Part shown: piece after piece, positions 8,125 through 17,526 of the stretch
How the letters are laid out: each line of letters starts with the position of its first letter
How positions within the stretch are numbered: position 1 is the stretch's first letter
Assembly (NCBI RefSeq): GCF_003385515.1
Contig: NZ_QNVT01000021.1
Span: forward strand, 48,828-112,827
DNA length: 64,000 nt
Source of the DNA: Chryseobacterium pennae
Lineage (GTDB): Bacteria > Bacteroidota > Bacteroidia > Flavobacteriales > Weeksellaceae
Reading direction: 5' to 3'
Made by a program: the position numbers and the translations under genes
The notes under the pieces: generated by a model
The model's database searches: none
Seen by the model: the letters and a program-made list of their open reading frames with translations, nothing else
What the model was told of the DNA's origin: nothing

Positions 8125-9839
8125 TATTTATTATTGATATTTAAATTGATCCTGAATGTTACCTGTGTTCCTTTGTGTAATTTACTGGAAACCGAAATTT
8201 CTCCTTCAAACAATTCTACAATTTCCTTAACAAGGTTCAATCCCAGTCCTACTCCAAGATTATCCACCTCATCTGAAACAGTTCCCTGATAATAAGGATC
8301 AAAAATCTTTTTAAGATCAGATTCTGAAATTCCCACTCCGGTATCTCCTACCGTTGTGATCAGGGTAATTTTATCATTTCCCAATGGCTCTGTTGCCATA
8401 ACAAGATCTATTTTCCCGTTTTCTGTATACTTATTGGCATTTCCAAGAATGTTCATAAAAATCTGGTTAATTCTGATGTTATCAGAGAATACCACTATTC
8501 CTTCGGGAATCCTGTCCGTTACCGCAAACTTATTATTTCGGGTTTCAAGATAAGGAGAAATAACTTTTACAATAGAACCAATTTCATCTTTAAGGTTAAA
8601 AACAGACTTTATGAGTTTCTTCTCAGCATCCTGATTCTTTGTATATTCCAGAATCTGGTTGGACTGTAAAAGCAGAGTACTATTGGTAAATTTAATAGAT
8701 TTCAGATAATCTTTAATTGTCTCATCTCCTGTTGTTCTGTAAATCTTATCAATAAAAATATTAATGATCTTCAATGGAGATCTTAAATCATGGCTCAGCA
8801 TTCCCAGGATCCTGTTCTTGAAGTTCAGGTTGTTCTTAATTTCCTTATTGGCAGCATTCAGTTTTCTTTCATAGATAAAAGCTACTCTTGTAAAGTACAT
8901 GATCAGAATAGATACGATGAACATCAGAATCATCAGCCCAAGTACCAGATATCTTCTGATCTTATTATTGTCAGAGCTTTGCTTGGCATATTCTTTTTCG
9001 AGTTCAGATTTGAAATCCTTGATCGCATTTTCATATACATCGATCAATCCATTACTATAGACCAGCAGCTTACTGAAATTACTGTAAAACTGTATATTCT
9101 CACGCTGATTTTTGATGGCATACTGCTGTGCTTTCTTTACTTCCGCCGCATAATGCTTATCCATAGACTTCAAAGCCTTATTCATTTCAGTCTTTACATT
9201 GGAAAGGTCTATCGTTTTATTATTTGTTAAAGTAATGACTGTACTTTCTTTCTGAACGTTAACTTTTCCTGTAATGGCATCTTTTAAACGTCCCATAAAC
9301 CCTTTCTTCTTGATCGTATCAGCATAGGTACGGGTCTGTACATTGAAGTTCTCAAAGTCATTCTTATACTTTTCCGGCTCGTACTGTTTATCTTCAATCT
9401 TTGCAGGAGCTTTCAGAGAAGATTCGTATACAGAATCTATAAGTGTTTTCAGTTTGGTAACCTTCAGGGTATCCATTTTCTTCTGGGCCAGGCTTTTTTT
9501 CAGTCTTGGGCTTGTATTTTCATACTCCCCGATCTTATCAAAATTCTTTTTCAGTTTTCTAAGGGATTCAAAATAAAGCTGTAGATCCTTATTATCCTGG
9601 GTGGCCATATATCTTTGAAGATGCTCCTGGGCATCCATAAAATCCTTTCTTGAATTATCCGTTAATCCGCCGAGAGCCCTGCTATCTTCAAGCTGTGTCT
9701 TGATAAACTGCAGCTTTTTCTCATTGACAACCTCATTATAAAAAAATACGCCTATAATTACCTGTATCAATAGAATACACATAATCAATGAGTAATGAAC
9801 AACCTTCCTCAATTTAAAATTTAAGAATTTATATTTCAT
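8124..9839 (-). CDS. membrane sensor histidine kinase
   Basis: A 571-residue kinase. Transmembrane helices lie at about residues 15-35 and 296-318. Between them is a predicted extracytoplasmic region of about 260 residues rich in Lys, Glu and helical heptads. The cytoplasmic part has a HisKA domain with the phosphoacceptor His near 350 (MLSHDLRSPLKI). The HATPase domain shows an N box (NILGNANKYT), a G1 box (GDTGVGI), an F box (IFDPYYQG) and a G2 box (GVGLGLNLV). The sensor region matches no domain I can name. It is the first gene of an operon with the NarL-type regulator downstream. Confidence 0.92.
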   Translation of the reverse strand: MKYKFLNFKLRKVVHYSLIMCILLIQVIIGVFFYNEVVNEKKLQFIKTQLEDSRALGGLTDNSRKDFMDAQEHLQRYMATQDNKDLQLYFESLRKLKKNFDKIGEYENTSPRLKKSLAQKKMDTLKVTKLKTLIDSVYESSLKAPAKIEDKQYEPEKYKNDFENFNVQTRTYADTIKKKGFMGRLKDAITGKVNVQKESTVITLTNNKTIDLSNVKTEMNKALKSMDKHYAAEVKKAQQYAIKNQRENIQFYSNFSKLLVYSNGLIDVYENAIKDFKSELEKEYAKQSSDNNKIRRYLVLGLMILMFIVSILIMYFTRVAFIYERKLNAANKEIKNNLNFKNRILGMLSHDLRSPLKIINIFIDKIYRTTGDETIKDYLKSIKFTNSTLLLQSNQILEYTKNQDAEKKLIKSVFNLKDEIGSIVKVISPYLETRNNKFAVTDRIPEGIVVFSDNIRINQIFMNILGNANKYTENGKIDLVMATEPLGNDKITLITTVGDTGVGISESDLKKIFDPYYQGTVSDEVDNLGVGLGLNLVKEIVELFEGEISVSSKLHKGTQVTFRINLNINNK

Positions 9840-10266
9840 GTCTACTGCCAGCTAAATTAATCTTCTGTTTTCTTAAGTCTCTTTTATTAGTTTTAAACAA
9901 TATAATATTATTAATAAATATTTAATAATCGTAACATATTATTCAATTGACAAAGTTAAATTAATTTTTGTCTACTCAATAATATAAAATATCTGATAAA
10001 ATTAAGAAAACAAGGTCTTATTTTACATTAAAAAGCCTATAAAACCTTTGCTTTTCATTAAAGTAAATCTATTTTTTTAAAGGAGATGCAAAATTATGGT
10101 TTCATCAAAATATTTAAAATATGTTCTGATAGGGATTCAGACCTGTGTCAATATCATATTTTCAGTTTCCAGCGTTGTATGATTATTTTTTGTCTTGCGA
10201 AAGTAATTTTCTGTTTTTACAAGTTTTTTGATCTGTTGTCTTTATTTTTGCCGGATAACAATATCT
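9840..10266. other. divergent intergenic region, kinase gene and esterase gene
   Basis: About 430 nt of very AT-rich sequence that must hold the promoters of the two divergent transcripts. TATTTTTG at 10243-10250 fits the -7 consensus for the esterase gene, but no good -33 box accompanies it. No RNA gene or repeat is seen. Confidence 0.4.
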
Positions 10267-11943
10267 ATGAAATATTATACTGTACTGCTTTTGATTCTGT
10301 TCAGCTTTTTTGCAAAAGCACAGAAAGAATATTCTGAATTAACTGAAAAGGCATCAGAATTAATGGAGGAAGCCAAAGATGAGACCGGGTACCGAAATGC
10401 ACTTGCCCTATATGAAAAAGCATTTAAAATGTATCCTGAAAATATAGACGGAGAAGGTCTGTATAATGCATCGGTATTGGCTTCAACACTGAAAAATAAT
10501 GAAAAGGCATTTCAGTATCTTATCCCACTTTCTCAAATAAAAGGTGACGGAGACAATTATCCCGGCTGGAGCTATATCTTTGGTGAAAATGCTGAAAAAG
10601 AATATAAAAACCTGCTTTCAGATCCGGCATGGAATGCTTTGAAACAAAAAGCGTACGGATACAAAAAACAGTTCTATAATGAGCTACAGGAAAGGGAAAC
10701 TGAGTTTTATCACACCCATAAAAGCACCCTTAGTACAGTTGAAAATCCAGAGGCTTTGTACAGAGAAATCAAAAACTTCAACCCTTATGAGCCAAAAAAG
10801 GATCGCGACTACTCTATTGCTTTCAAAATAAATGATTCTGCCACCACTTCGTTTATTATTCATCTGCCCCAAAATTATAATCCTCAAAAGAAATATTCTT
10901 TACTCTTTTTTCTTCATGGTGCGGTAAGAAATAATGAACTGATAGATTACCAGAGGGCTGATTGGAATTTAGGCGGCTGGAACAGGTATTATACAAAATA
11001 TGCAGAACCGGATGATGTGATTCTGGTCTTTCCAAGGGCTAGTAAACAATATAACTGGATGTTGTCTGACCATGGTTTTTTTATGATTCCCGGAATGCTT
11101 AAACAGATCAAAAAGTCCATAAATATTGATGATAATAAAGTTTTTATATCAGGACATTCGAACGGAGCAACAGGTTCTTTTTCCTATCTGATGAAACAGC
11201 CCACACAATTTTCAGGATTTTATGGATTCAACACTTATCCAAAAGTTTTTACAGGGGGAACTTTTGTAGAGAATATTAAAAACCGCTCGTTTATTAATTT
11301 CTCAACAGATAATGATTACTACTATCCGCCCAATGCCAACGATGATTTTACAAAACTGATGAACGGAATATCTGCCGATTACAAAGAGTACTGTTATAAT
11401 GGATTTCCTCATTGGTTTCCTCAATTTAATGAATCGGAACCTGCCTATCAGATTCTCTTTAAAGACCTGAAAAACCGAAAAAGAAATCCGTTTCCAAAAG
11501 AAATTTCATGGGAGTTTGATGATAACAGATATGGAAATATTGACTGGATTTCCGATATAAAACTAGATACTTTAAACAAGACAATCCGCCAGCATAAAGA
11601 ACTGAACTTTACAATAAACAAATGGCTGGCTTATGATGACAAAGACAGCCTGATTGCCAAACAAGTTGATAAAAAAGCATTTGATTTTCCAAGAAAATCA
11701 GGTAAAATAAAAGCAGTATATGATCATAATGTTTTCCGGATTGAAACATCAGATATTAAATCTTTTTCAGTAAACATATCCCCTGAAGCTGTGGATCTGA
11801 AGGAAAAAGTAAAAGTGTATGTCAATGGGAAATTATATTTCAGTGAGAAAGTAATATATAACCGGGAATTCATGCTGCAGAATTTTAATGATACTAAAGA
11901 CAGGGAACAGATCTGGATCAATTATATCAATGTGAAAATATAA
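10267..11943 (+). CDS. secreted alpha/beta-hydrolase (esterase-like) with N-terminal helical repeats
   Basis: A 558-residue protein. I place the start at the ATG at 10267 rather than at the upstream in-frame TTG, because the ATG begins a clean signal peptide (MKYYTVLLL... ending AKAQ). Residues about 20-130 look like TPR-type helices (ALYEKAFKMYPENIDGE). The hydrolase domain follows, with LLFFLHGAVRNNE as the oxyanion region and the nucleophile elbow GHSNGATGS (Ser near 298). This resembles PHB-depolymerase/LpqC-like or feruloyl-esterase-like enzymes. The C-terminal 150 residues look beta-rich and may bind substrate. It is probably periplasmic or surface-exposed. The substrate is unknown. Confidence 0.8.
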   Translation: MKYYTVLLLILFSFFAKAQKEYSELTEKASELMEEAKDETGYRNALALYEKAFKMYPENIDGEGLYNASVLASTLKNNEKAFQYLIPLSQIKGDGDNYPGWSYIFGENAEKEYKNLLSDPAWNALKQKAYGYKKQFYNELQERETEFYHTHKSTLSTVENPEALYREIKNFNPYEPKKDRDYSIAFKINDSATTSFIIHLPQNYNPQKKYSLLFFLHGAVRNNELIDYQRADWNLGGWNRYYTKYAEPDDVILVFPRASKQYNWMLSDHGFFMIPGMLKQIKKSINIDDNKVFISGHSNGATGSFSYLMKQPTQFSGFYGFNTYPKVFTGGTFVENIKNRSFINFSTDNDYYYPPNANDDFTKLMNGISADYKEYCYNGFPHWFPQFNESEPAYQILFKDLKNRKRNPFPKEISWEFDDNRYGNIDWISDIKLDTLNKTIRQHKELNFTINKWLAYDDKDSLIAKQVDKKAFDFPRKSGKIKAVYDHNVFRIETSDIKSFSVNISPEAVDLKEKVKVYVNGKLYFSEKVIYNREFMLQNFNDTKDREQIWINYINVKI

Positions 11944-11970
11944 AATCTGATCCATCACCTTAAAAACAGA

Positions 11971-12003
11971 AAACGGGTTTTCCTTGGAAGCCCGTTTTTT
12001 ATT
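11971..12003 (+). terminator. rho-independent terminator after the esterase gene
   Basis: AAACGGGTTT and AAGCCCGTTT pair with one G-U and enclose a short loop, followed by TTTTTT. It lies 27 nt after the stop codon. Confidence 0.8.
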
Positions 12004-12077
12004 TTGTACAGAAACAGTAAACAACTAACAAATCTTGTCATAAGACAGGCTGACTGAAGAATCATTTTAATAGCTTT

Positions 12078-12473
12078 ATGAAATTAATTGAAAAAACATC
12101 AGATATGACGACAAGATTTGAAGCCGGGATCAATATTGCCATTAAAATTCCGAAAAACAAGTATGAAAAGACAGTTGCTTTTTACAGAGATATTTTAAAA
12201 CTTACTGTAGAAGAAAAAAGGATTGATAATCCTACAATTTCCCGAACTCATGAAGTGAAGTTTGGAAATAATATTATTTGGTTAGATTGTGTAGATAATT
12301 ATACCCATTCAGAAACATGGTTACAGCTGACGGTTCCTAATGTAGAAGAAGCCACAGAATATCTGCAATCAAATGGTGTAGAAACCTGTGACGAAATCGA
12401 AGAGCTTCCGGAAAACATGCACTGGATTACAGACCCCGCAGGCACCGTATTTAATCTACAACAGACGCCATAA
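12078..12473 (+). CDS. VOC-family (glyoxalase-like) protein
   Basis: A 131-residue VOC protein. The first half reads INIAIKIPKNKYEKTVAFY and the second ends in MHWITDPAGTVFNLQQ. An alternative start exists nine codons in (MTTRFEAG), which would give a length nearer the family norm; the upstream ATG is kept but uncertain. No partner gene defines its substrate. It is convergent with the retropepsin-like gene. Confidence 0.8.
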   Translation: MKLIEKTSDMTTRFEAGINIAIKIPKNKYEKTVAFYRDILKLTVEEKRIDNPTISRTHEVKFGNNIIWLDCVDNYTHSETWLQLTVPNVEEATEYLQSNGVETCDEIEELPENMHWITDPAGTVFNLQQTP

Positions 12474-12549
12474 CTAGCGGTATAAAAAGAAAACACCAGT
12501 CCTAAATACACATACAGATCAATTAGGACCAGTCAATAAGTTAAAAAAA

Positions 12550-13404
12550 TTAATCTAAAATATAGATTTTCTTTTCTTTAAGGTTAAATCCAAGTTTCTT
12601 CCCTAGCCAGTTGATACTTGTCTTCCCTTCATAGATTAATCCCTCCACAAAAAGTACATTAGGCTTCTCTACCTTCACAAACGAATTGGAAACGGAGCTT
12701 ATGCTTCCTTTGTAAAACTTATTGACAATTGAAGGATCAAATTCACTTTTCTTTTCGATAAGCTGCAGGTTTTCTTTTTTAATACCCAAAGTACCCATAA
12801 GACGTTCACTAAGCCAGAAAGAATCATTGCCTGCCCCAGAGTCCAGAAGAACATTGATTTTGTAAATATCATTGACAAGAATATACGTTGAAATATCCAA
12901 TGACTGGTCTGCATTAGTACTTAATTGGATATCCAACACTTTACTGCCATTTAGTTTTTCTTTAGGAAATATGATCTCCTTAGTGGTATAATCAATAATA
13001 AATTCCGTGTCATAAAACATAGGCAAAGAAATTAAGCCGTCAATTCCTTTGATTTCCATTTCATGAGTAGCATACCAAATATCTTTAAATTTTTTGCCGT
13101 TAAAAATGACCTCTTTTGATTTGAAGATAGGAACGGTCATTTTTTCACCGGTAGCACGGAAAGCAGTTAGAAAGTTATAGGATTCTTTCTGAGGAAAGTT
13201 TTTGTGAAAATTTCCCAGGAACAGATTAATTCCTCCTCCGGTATCGAAAATGAAATTTCCATTTTTCCCTTCTACTTCAGCCTGCACAATAAGATGCCCT
13301 GAGGGTAATATATTTAATGGTGCTTTTTGTGCAAGTACAACAGAAGAATATAAAAATACTGATGCCGTAAGAATTGATTTTTTAATAAATGACTGATTAA
13401 ACAT
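12550..13404 (-). CDS. exported retropepsin-like aspartyl protease
   Basis: A 284-residue protein with an N-terminal signal peptide ending near VVLAQ. It carries two aspartyl-protease half motifs: FIFDTGGGINLFLG at about residues 51-64, and VLLDSGAGNDSFWLS at about 186-200. The pattern hydrophobic-D-[TS]-G occurs once per lobe, as in two-lobed aspartic proteases of the gag-polyprotein-like bacterial type. It is likely periplasmic or surface-exposed. Proteolytic activity is inferred from the motifs only. It is encoded alone and convergent with a VOC gene. Confidence 0.78.
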   Translation of the reverse strand: MFNQSFIKKSILTASVFLYSSVVLAQKAPLNILPSGHLIVQAEVEGKNGNFIFDTGGGINLFLGNFHKNFPQKESYNFLTAFRATGEKMTVPIFKSKEVIFNGKKFKDIWYATHEMEIKGIDGLISLPMFYDTEFIIDYTTKEIIFPKEKLNGSKVLDIQLSTNADQSLDISTYILVNDIYKINVLLDSGAGNDSFWLSERLMGTLGIKKENLQLIEKKSEFDPSIVNKFYKGSISSVSNSFVKVEKPNVLFVEGLIYEGKTSINWLGKKLGFNLKEKKIYILD

Positions 13405-14002
13405 CTGAGTGCGTTATTAGTTTTGTTTCAGGTTAGTTTCGTAATATCTACTGACAAATATATAATATTACAAATCTCTTTTAATGATATAGAACTTAAA
13501 TATTTAATATTTGAAGAGTTTTTCTAATCAGGAAGACGATACAAAAAATTATTGAAATTATAATGGTTTGAGCCAGTTTAATCCTTATATAAATCTGCAT
13601 CGGGCGGAAGCTACGAATATATTTTTGATAATCAACCAATTAAACATAGTATTGTTTATTTTATTTATCGTAAGTTTGTGATGTATTTATAAAACAGGCC
13701 ACTGCCTTTGCTATTCTGTAATAGTTTAAAATCACAATTTTTTCTTTCAGTTTTGCTTTTTCAGCTGCCAATTTATAATCTTGATTTCAAAATAAAGTAG
13801 TAAAGGTTATAAAAGTCCTATTGTAAATAGGAGCGATATGTTATTGCAGGTTCATCAATAATACTTTAGTCTTATTGCTACAGCTAAAGCAAACCATGAT
13901 AAGCCGACAAGAATATTCCTTTTTTGTTTATCACAATATACCCACTCAAATACTGATAAACAGATTTGTTTACAAACTACCGGAAGGCCGGGGAATTTTA
14001 TA
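13405..14002. other. 598-nt noncoding stretch
   Basis: AT-rich sequence with no recognisable ORF, RNA gene or mobile element. It must contain the divergent promoters for the retropepsin-like gene and the DEAD-box/cold-shock pair. A long leader typical of cold-shock transcripts could lie here, but I see no structure that shows it. Confidence 0.4.
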
Positions 14003-14695
14003 ATGAACTTCAAGAATTTAAACCTAATCAATCCAATTATTCGTGCTGTTACAGAAGCGGGATACGCTAAGCCTACTGAAATACAGTATACTGCTATTCC
14101 TTATATTTTAGCTGGAAATGACATTATAGGATGTGCACAGACAGGAACTGGAACAACAGCAGCATTTGTTATGCCCATTTTACAGCTACTTAAAAAATAT
14201 ACTCCCGATCACTCAGAAATAAGAACATTAATACTTACTCCAACCAAGGAACTAGCAATACAGATTGAAAATAACTTTGGTATTTACAGTAAGTATCTGC
14301 CATTATCACAGCTTTCTATTTTTGGTGGAGTTTCAATAGGAGGTCAGCTTGCTGCCTTAAGAAAAAGAGTGGATATACTTGTCGCTACTCCCGGAAGACT
14401 TTTAGATTTGATCAATCAAAGACATATTGATTTGTCCAAAATTGAAATATTTGTTTTGGATGAGGCAGACCGAATGATTGATATGGGATTGATGAATGAT
14501 GTAAAAAAAATCTTACAGTTAATTCCACGGAAAAGACAAACGCTGTTTTTTTCTTCAACTATGTCATTGAGCATAAGAAAGTTTTCTGAAACAATTCTCA
14601 GTAACCCTGTAGAAGTTATGGCTGTTCCTGTAACGTCATCGGCAAAAATGAACAGACATGTTGGAAAAGAATATGCAAAACCTGATAGGCTTTAA
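14003..14695 (+). pseudogene. truncated DEAD-box RNA helicase with altered Walker A
   Basis: A 230-residue protein corresponding only to the first RecA-like domain of a RhlE-type DEAD-box helicase, where intact members have about 370-450 residues. The Q motif, Ia (PTKELA), Ib (TPGRLLD) and II (DEAD at 154-157) are present. Motif I reads AQTGTGTTAA instead of AQTGTGKTAA: the ATP-binding Lys is Thr (codon ACA at 14153-14155). Motif III is SST rather than SAT. The whole second RecA domain with motifs IV-VI is missing, and no remnant follows before the cold-shock gene. It is therefore unlikely to be a working helicase; it may be a decayed gene or a regulator-like remnant. Confidence 0.7.
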
Positions 14696-14771
14696 AATAG
14701 CCGTCAGACAATTTAATAAATAAGATCTGTGAGTTACAGATTAAAATATACAATTTTTAATAATAATTACA

Positions 14772-14966
14772 ATGCAACAAGGCACAGTAAAATTTTTCAA
14801 TGAAGCAAAAGGCTTCGGATTTATTTCTCCTGCAGATGGGAGTAAGGATATATTTGTACATTCTTCAGGATTAAGTACAAAAGCAATTCGTGAAAACGAC
14901 AAAGTAGTTTTTGAAGTTCAAAAAAGCGACAAAGGTTTAAATGCTATTAACGTTAAGTTAGCATAA
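14772..14966 (+). CDS. cold-shock domain protein (CspA family)
   Basis: A 64-residue cold-shock protein, complete for the family. RNP1 (KGFGFI) and RNP2 (DIFVHSS) are both present, giving single-stranded nucleic-acid binding. It follows the truncated DEAD-box gene by 76 nt on the same strand, matching a common helicase/cold-shock pairing. Together they suggest an RNA-remodelling cold-response locus in which the helicase part has decayed. A clear terminator lies downstream. Confidence 0.95.
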   Translation: MQQGTVKFFNEAKGFGFISPADGSKDIFVHSSGLSTKAIRENDKVVFEVQKSDKGLNAINVKLA

Positions 14967-15121
14967 TTGAAACCCTGATTGAAGGTATATAAATAATAAC
15001 CTTGCAACCTCAGTTTCATTTTTACAAATTCAAAATCCATATACTATCAGTATTCGGACCTAATGTTTAAAAGAACATTGATGCAAGTTAGATTACTTTT
15101 TATTTTCTATAATGTTCATTT

Positions 15122-15150
15122 AACCTCTCACACCATGTGAGAGGTTTTTA
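15122..15150 (+). terminator. rho-independent terminator after the cold-shock gene
   Basis: AACCTCTCACA and TGTGAGAGGTT form an 11-bp stem with a 3-nt loop, followed by TTTTT. It lies about 155 nt after the cold-shock stop codon. Confidence 0.8.
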
Positions 15151-15309
15151 TGGGCTTAAAAACTTACTTTTTTATGGTTTAGCCTGTTTTTTGTACTGTA
15201 TTTTGAATAGGATACAATTCAGAAAATATTAAAAGGCATTCGTAATGCCATTGGTATAAATTTTTTTTTCACTACATGAAAAAATTCCTGTAAAAACAAA
15301 GAATATAAT

Positions 15310-15771
15310 ATGATTGTTATAAATTGTTTTAACGACTATAAATCTCTGGAGGGCAAAATGATTGGTGTTTCCGGCTGGCATGAAATAAATCAGGATCAGA
15401 TCGACAGATTTGCCGGTGCAACTTTAGATGATCAGTGGATCCATGTCAACAAAGACAGAGCGGAAAAGGAAAGTCCATTTAAATCCACCATAGCTCACGG
15501 TTATTTAACATTAGCCCTCATTCCCTATCTCTGGAAACAGATTGCAGAGGTACGAAATGTAAAAATGGAAATCAACTACGGAATAGAAAATCTCAGGTTC
15601 GGACAGGCTGTCCCTGTAAATAGTGAAGTGAGGCTGCAAGCCACAGTAAAATCAGTCACCAACCTTAAAGGTACAGTAAAAGCCGTTGTTGAAGCGAAAT
15701 TATTGATTAAAAATCAGATAAAGCCTGCCTATACAGGTGATGTAGTTTTCCTTTATCATTTTATTGAGTAG
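15310..15771 (+). CDS. MaoC-like (R)-specific enoyl-CoA hydratase family protein
   Basis: A 153-residue hot-dog-fold protein. The MaoC signature is visible as DDQWIHVNKDRA followed by SPFKSTIAHGYLTLAL, giving the Asp/His pair of the hydratase active site. The family hydrates or dehydrates (R)-3-hydroxyacyl thioesters. The first ATG is kept because the leader VINCFNDYKSLEGK is the usual start of this family. The gene is single and convergent with the DUF892 gene across a shared hairpin. A link to the polyketide operon 1 kb away is possible but not supported by strand or spacing. Confidence 0.88.
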   Translation: MIVINCFNDYKSLEGKMIGVSGWHEINQDQIDRFAGATLDDQWIHVNKDRAEKESPFKSTIAHGYLTLALIPYLWKQIAEVRNVKMEINYGIENLRFGQAVPVNSEVRLQATVKSVTNLKGTVKAVVEAKLLIKNQIKPAYTGDVVFLYHFIE

Positions 15772-15778
15772 AAAATAA

Positions 15779-15810
15779 AAAAATATCCTCCGTTAAAGGA
15801 AGATATTTTT
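15779..15810. terminator. bidirectional terminator between convergent genes
   Basis: AAAAATATCCTCC and GGAAGATATTTTT pair with one G-U around a 6-nt loop, with A and T runs on the two sides. It serves both the MaoC-like gene and the DUF892 gene. Confidence 0.8.
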
Positions 15811-15831
15811 AAGTATATGAGAAATGATGGA

Positions 15832-16404
15832 TTACAGTGCCTTACTGTTTAATCCTACATCAGCAACCTTCGTCAGGAGCTTATCACATTTCTTTTCTTC
15901 ATTAAGTGTGGCCAGGAAATTCTTAAGACATACATTTTCTTTGAGAATCTTTGCATATGCTGCAAGGGTTCCATAGGTTGCAATTTCATAGTGTTCCACC
16001 TTTTGTGCCACTGCAATAATTCCGGCATCTCTTACAGAACCGGGCTTTGTTTCTTCCATGATGCTTTTACCTTCGTCCAATAGCCCCTGCATAGCATCAC
16101 ATTTTTTAGCCTGTGCTCTTTTTTTGATAGATTTAAAACACTCTTCAAGCCTTTTCACATGTATTTGTGTTTCCATCAGGTGATTCTCAATGGCTGTTTT
16201 AAGCTTTTTGTCTGTTGCATTTTTAAACATTTTTGGCAAAGCTTTTACCAATGCCTTTTCAGCCCAATAGATATCTTTCATTCCATCTTCAAACAGGTCT
16301 CTCAGTTCCTTTGCTGCATTTTTCTTTGCAGGAGTCTTCGCTGTTTTTTTAGTGGTTGCCGATTTGGCTGCAGATGTTTTTCTTGTTACTGTTTTTGTTG
16401 CCAT
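15832..16404 (-). CDS. YciE/DUF892 ferritin-like stress protein
   Basis: A 190-residue protein. The first 30 residues are rich in Lys, Ala and Thr, a disordered basic tail like those of DNA-binding stress proteins. The rest is a four-helix DUF892 domain beginning ELRDLFEDGMKDIYWAEKAL, with the internal pattern ENHLMETQIHVKRLEE and a later KVEHYEIATYGTL. The Glu/His positions fit a ferritin-like di-metal site. YciE relatives are induced by osmotic and other stress, but their activity is not settled. The gene is single. Confidence 0.88.
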   Translation of the reverse strand: MATKTVTRKTSAAKSATTKKTAKTPAKKNAAKELRDLFEDGMKDIYWAEKALVKALPKMFKNATDKKLKTAIENHLMETQIHVKRLEECFKSIKKRAQAKKCDAMQGLLDEGKSIMEETKPGSVRDAGIIAVAQKVEHYEIATYGTLAAYAKILKENVCLKNFLATLNEEKKCDKLLTKVADVGLNSKAL

Positions 16405-16645
16405 AATATTAGATTTAGTGTGATTACTCCTATAGTTGCAATTCTGATACCACTTATTATCTTATCCCTATTTTATAGACAGAATTGGACAGATCAGACT
16501 CAAAAAGTAGTATTTCTTAAGCTGGCTAAAATGGTGTTCCTGGATAAAAGATCTTCATCCAGCTCTATCCGTTCATATGAGGTTTAAAGGCCTCCTCGGG
16601 AATTAGATTTCTGAAAGCATCTCAATTGGGATTCTCACTTTATCA

Positions 16646-16678
16646 CAAAAATAGGCTTTACGAAATCCGTAAAGCCTA
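16646..16678 (-). terminator. rho-independent terminator of the biosynthetic operon
   Basis: On the minus strand an 11-bp stem (TAGGCTTTACG with CGTAAAGCCTA) encloses a 5-nt loop and is followed by TTTTTGTG. It lies about 65 nt after the phosphopantetheinyl transferase stop, the last gene of the 42-kb operon. Confidence 0.85.
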
Positions 16679-16742
16679 AACTTTATTTAATCCTTATGGA
16701 TAAAGAGTTTTAAAAATATAATAAGATCATAAACTTCAGGTA

Positions 16743-17522
16743 TTATATACAGCTTTTTGGAATATTACCTTCCGTATTCATTGAAAGTACCTTTATCAAA
16801 TGATCTTTAAACCTTATTATACTGTTTAATTCCATCTCTGATTTAGCAGGAATAACAACTGAACACACATGGGTAACTGTTTTAAACATAATCCCTTTGT
16901 ATTGGCTGAAATTTTTAAAATGACATTCCCATACATCATTTGTAAGAGGTCTGGACTTATTTAAGGTCAGGAATTTAAAGTCAAGAGTTAAGCCTGTATT
17001 TAAAATTTTTGACAATGCCTCCATAGCACTCCAATGCATAAAAGCTTCTTCAGCTTCAGTGATACCGGGAAAGCAATTACGATCATCCAGCGTAACAAAC
17101 TGTTTTATAAGATCTGTTTTTTTAAAGTCAATTTGCTCAATATCAATTCCGACAGGATGTTCTTCTGGAAAAGCCAATGCTACTCCCAGGTTAGAGCAAT
17201 GTGAAATACTTACTCTTATATTTTCAGACAATCCGGTTACAACAGGAAATCCAAAAACACCATGTCCAATACTTATAGAGCTGGATTGGATATCAGGCAA
17301 CAGATTCGAAATCGCCAGTTTTGCGGAGGCCCTTCCTAAAATATAGCTTATCTTCCTCTTTTCAAATCTGAAATGATGATACTCTTTTTCTTCCTTTCCG
17401 CTTAATAAATATGCTAATTTATTTAAAGATGAAAATTCTCCTGTAATGAACGCATAGCCGATAGTATATACTCCATCTTTTCTTAATAAAGGAAAATTTC
17501 CATTCACAAAATAGGGTTCCAT
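16743..17522 (-). CDS. Sfp-type 4'-phosphopantetheinyl transferase
   Basis: A 259-residue PPTase that should convert the carrier domains of this operon from apo to holo form using CoA. The family core is visible as VSISHCSNLGVALAF, VGIDIEQID (metal-binding Asp and Glu near 127 and 129) and WSAMEALSK near 164-172. In the last motif the usual Lys before the Glu is Met; the Glu and the final Lys are kept. It is the last gene of the operon, 4 nt after the fumarylacetoacetase-like gene, and a terminator follows. Its length and position suit a dedicated enzyme for the 14 carrier domains encoded upstream. Confidence 0.9.
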   Translation of the reverse strand: MEPYFVNGNFPLLRKDGVYTIGYAFITGEFSSLNKLAYLLSGKEEKEYHHFRFEKRKISYILGRASAKLAISNLLPDIQSSSISIGHGVFGFPVVTGLSENIRVSISHCSNLGVALAFPEEHPVGIDIEQIDFKKTDLIKQFVTLDDRNCFPGITEAEEAFMHWSAMEALSKILNTGLTLDFKFLTLNKSRPLTNDVWECHFKNFSQYKGIMFKTVTHVCSVVIPAKSEMELNSIIRFKDHLIKVLSMNTEGNIPKSCI

Positions 17523-17526
17523 ACAA

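Noticed and set aside
5713..9839. Crp/Fnr gene and two-component system as regulators of the PKS operon
   Set aside because: They are separated from it by at least eight unrelated genes and several terminators; nothing links them.
10228..10266. Upstream TTG start of the esterase gene
   Set aside because: The ATG at 10267 begins a clean signal peptide; the extra 13 residues would spoil it.
12490..12535. GTCCTAA/TTAGGAC hairpin between the VOC and retropepsin-like genes
   Set aside because: Only 7 bp with a 17-nt loop and no T run; too weak to call as a terminator.
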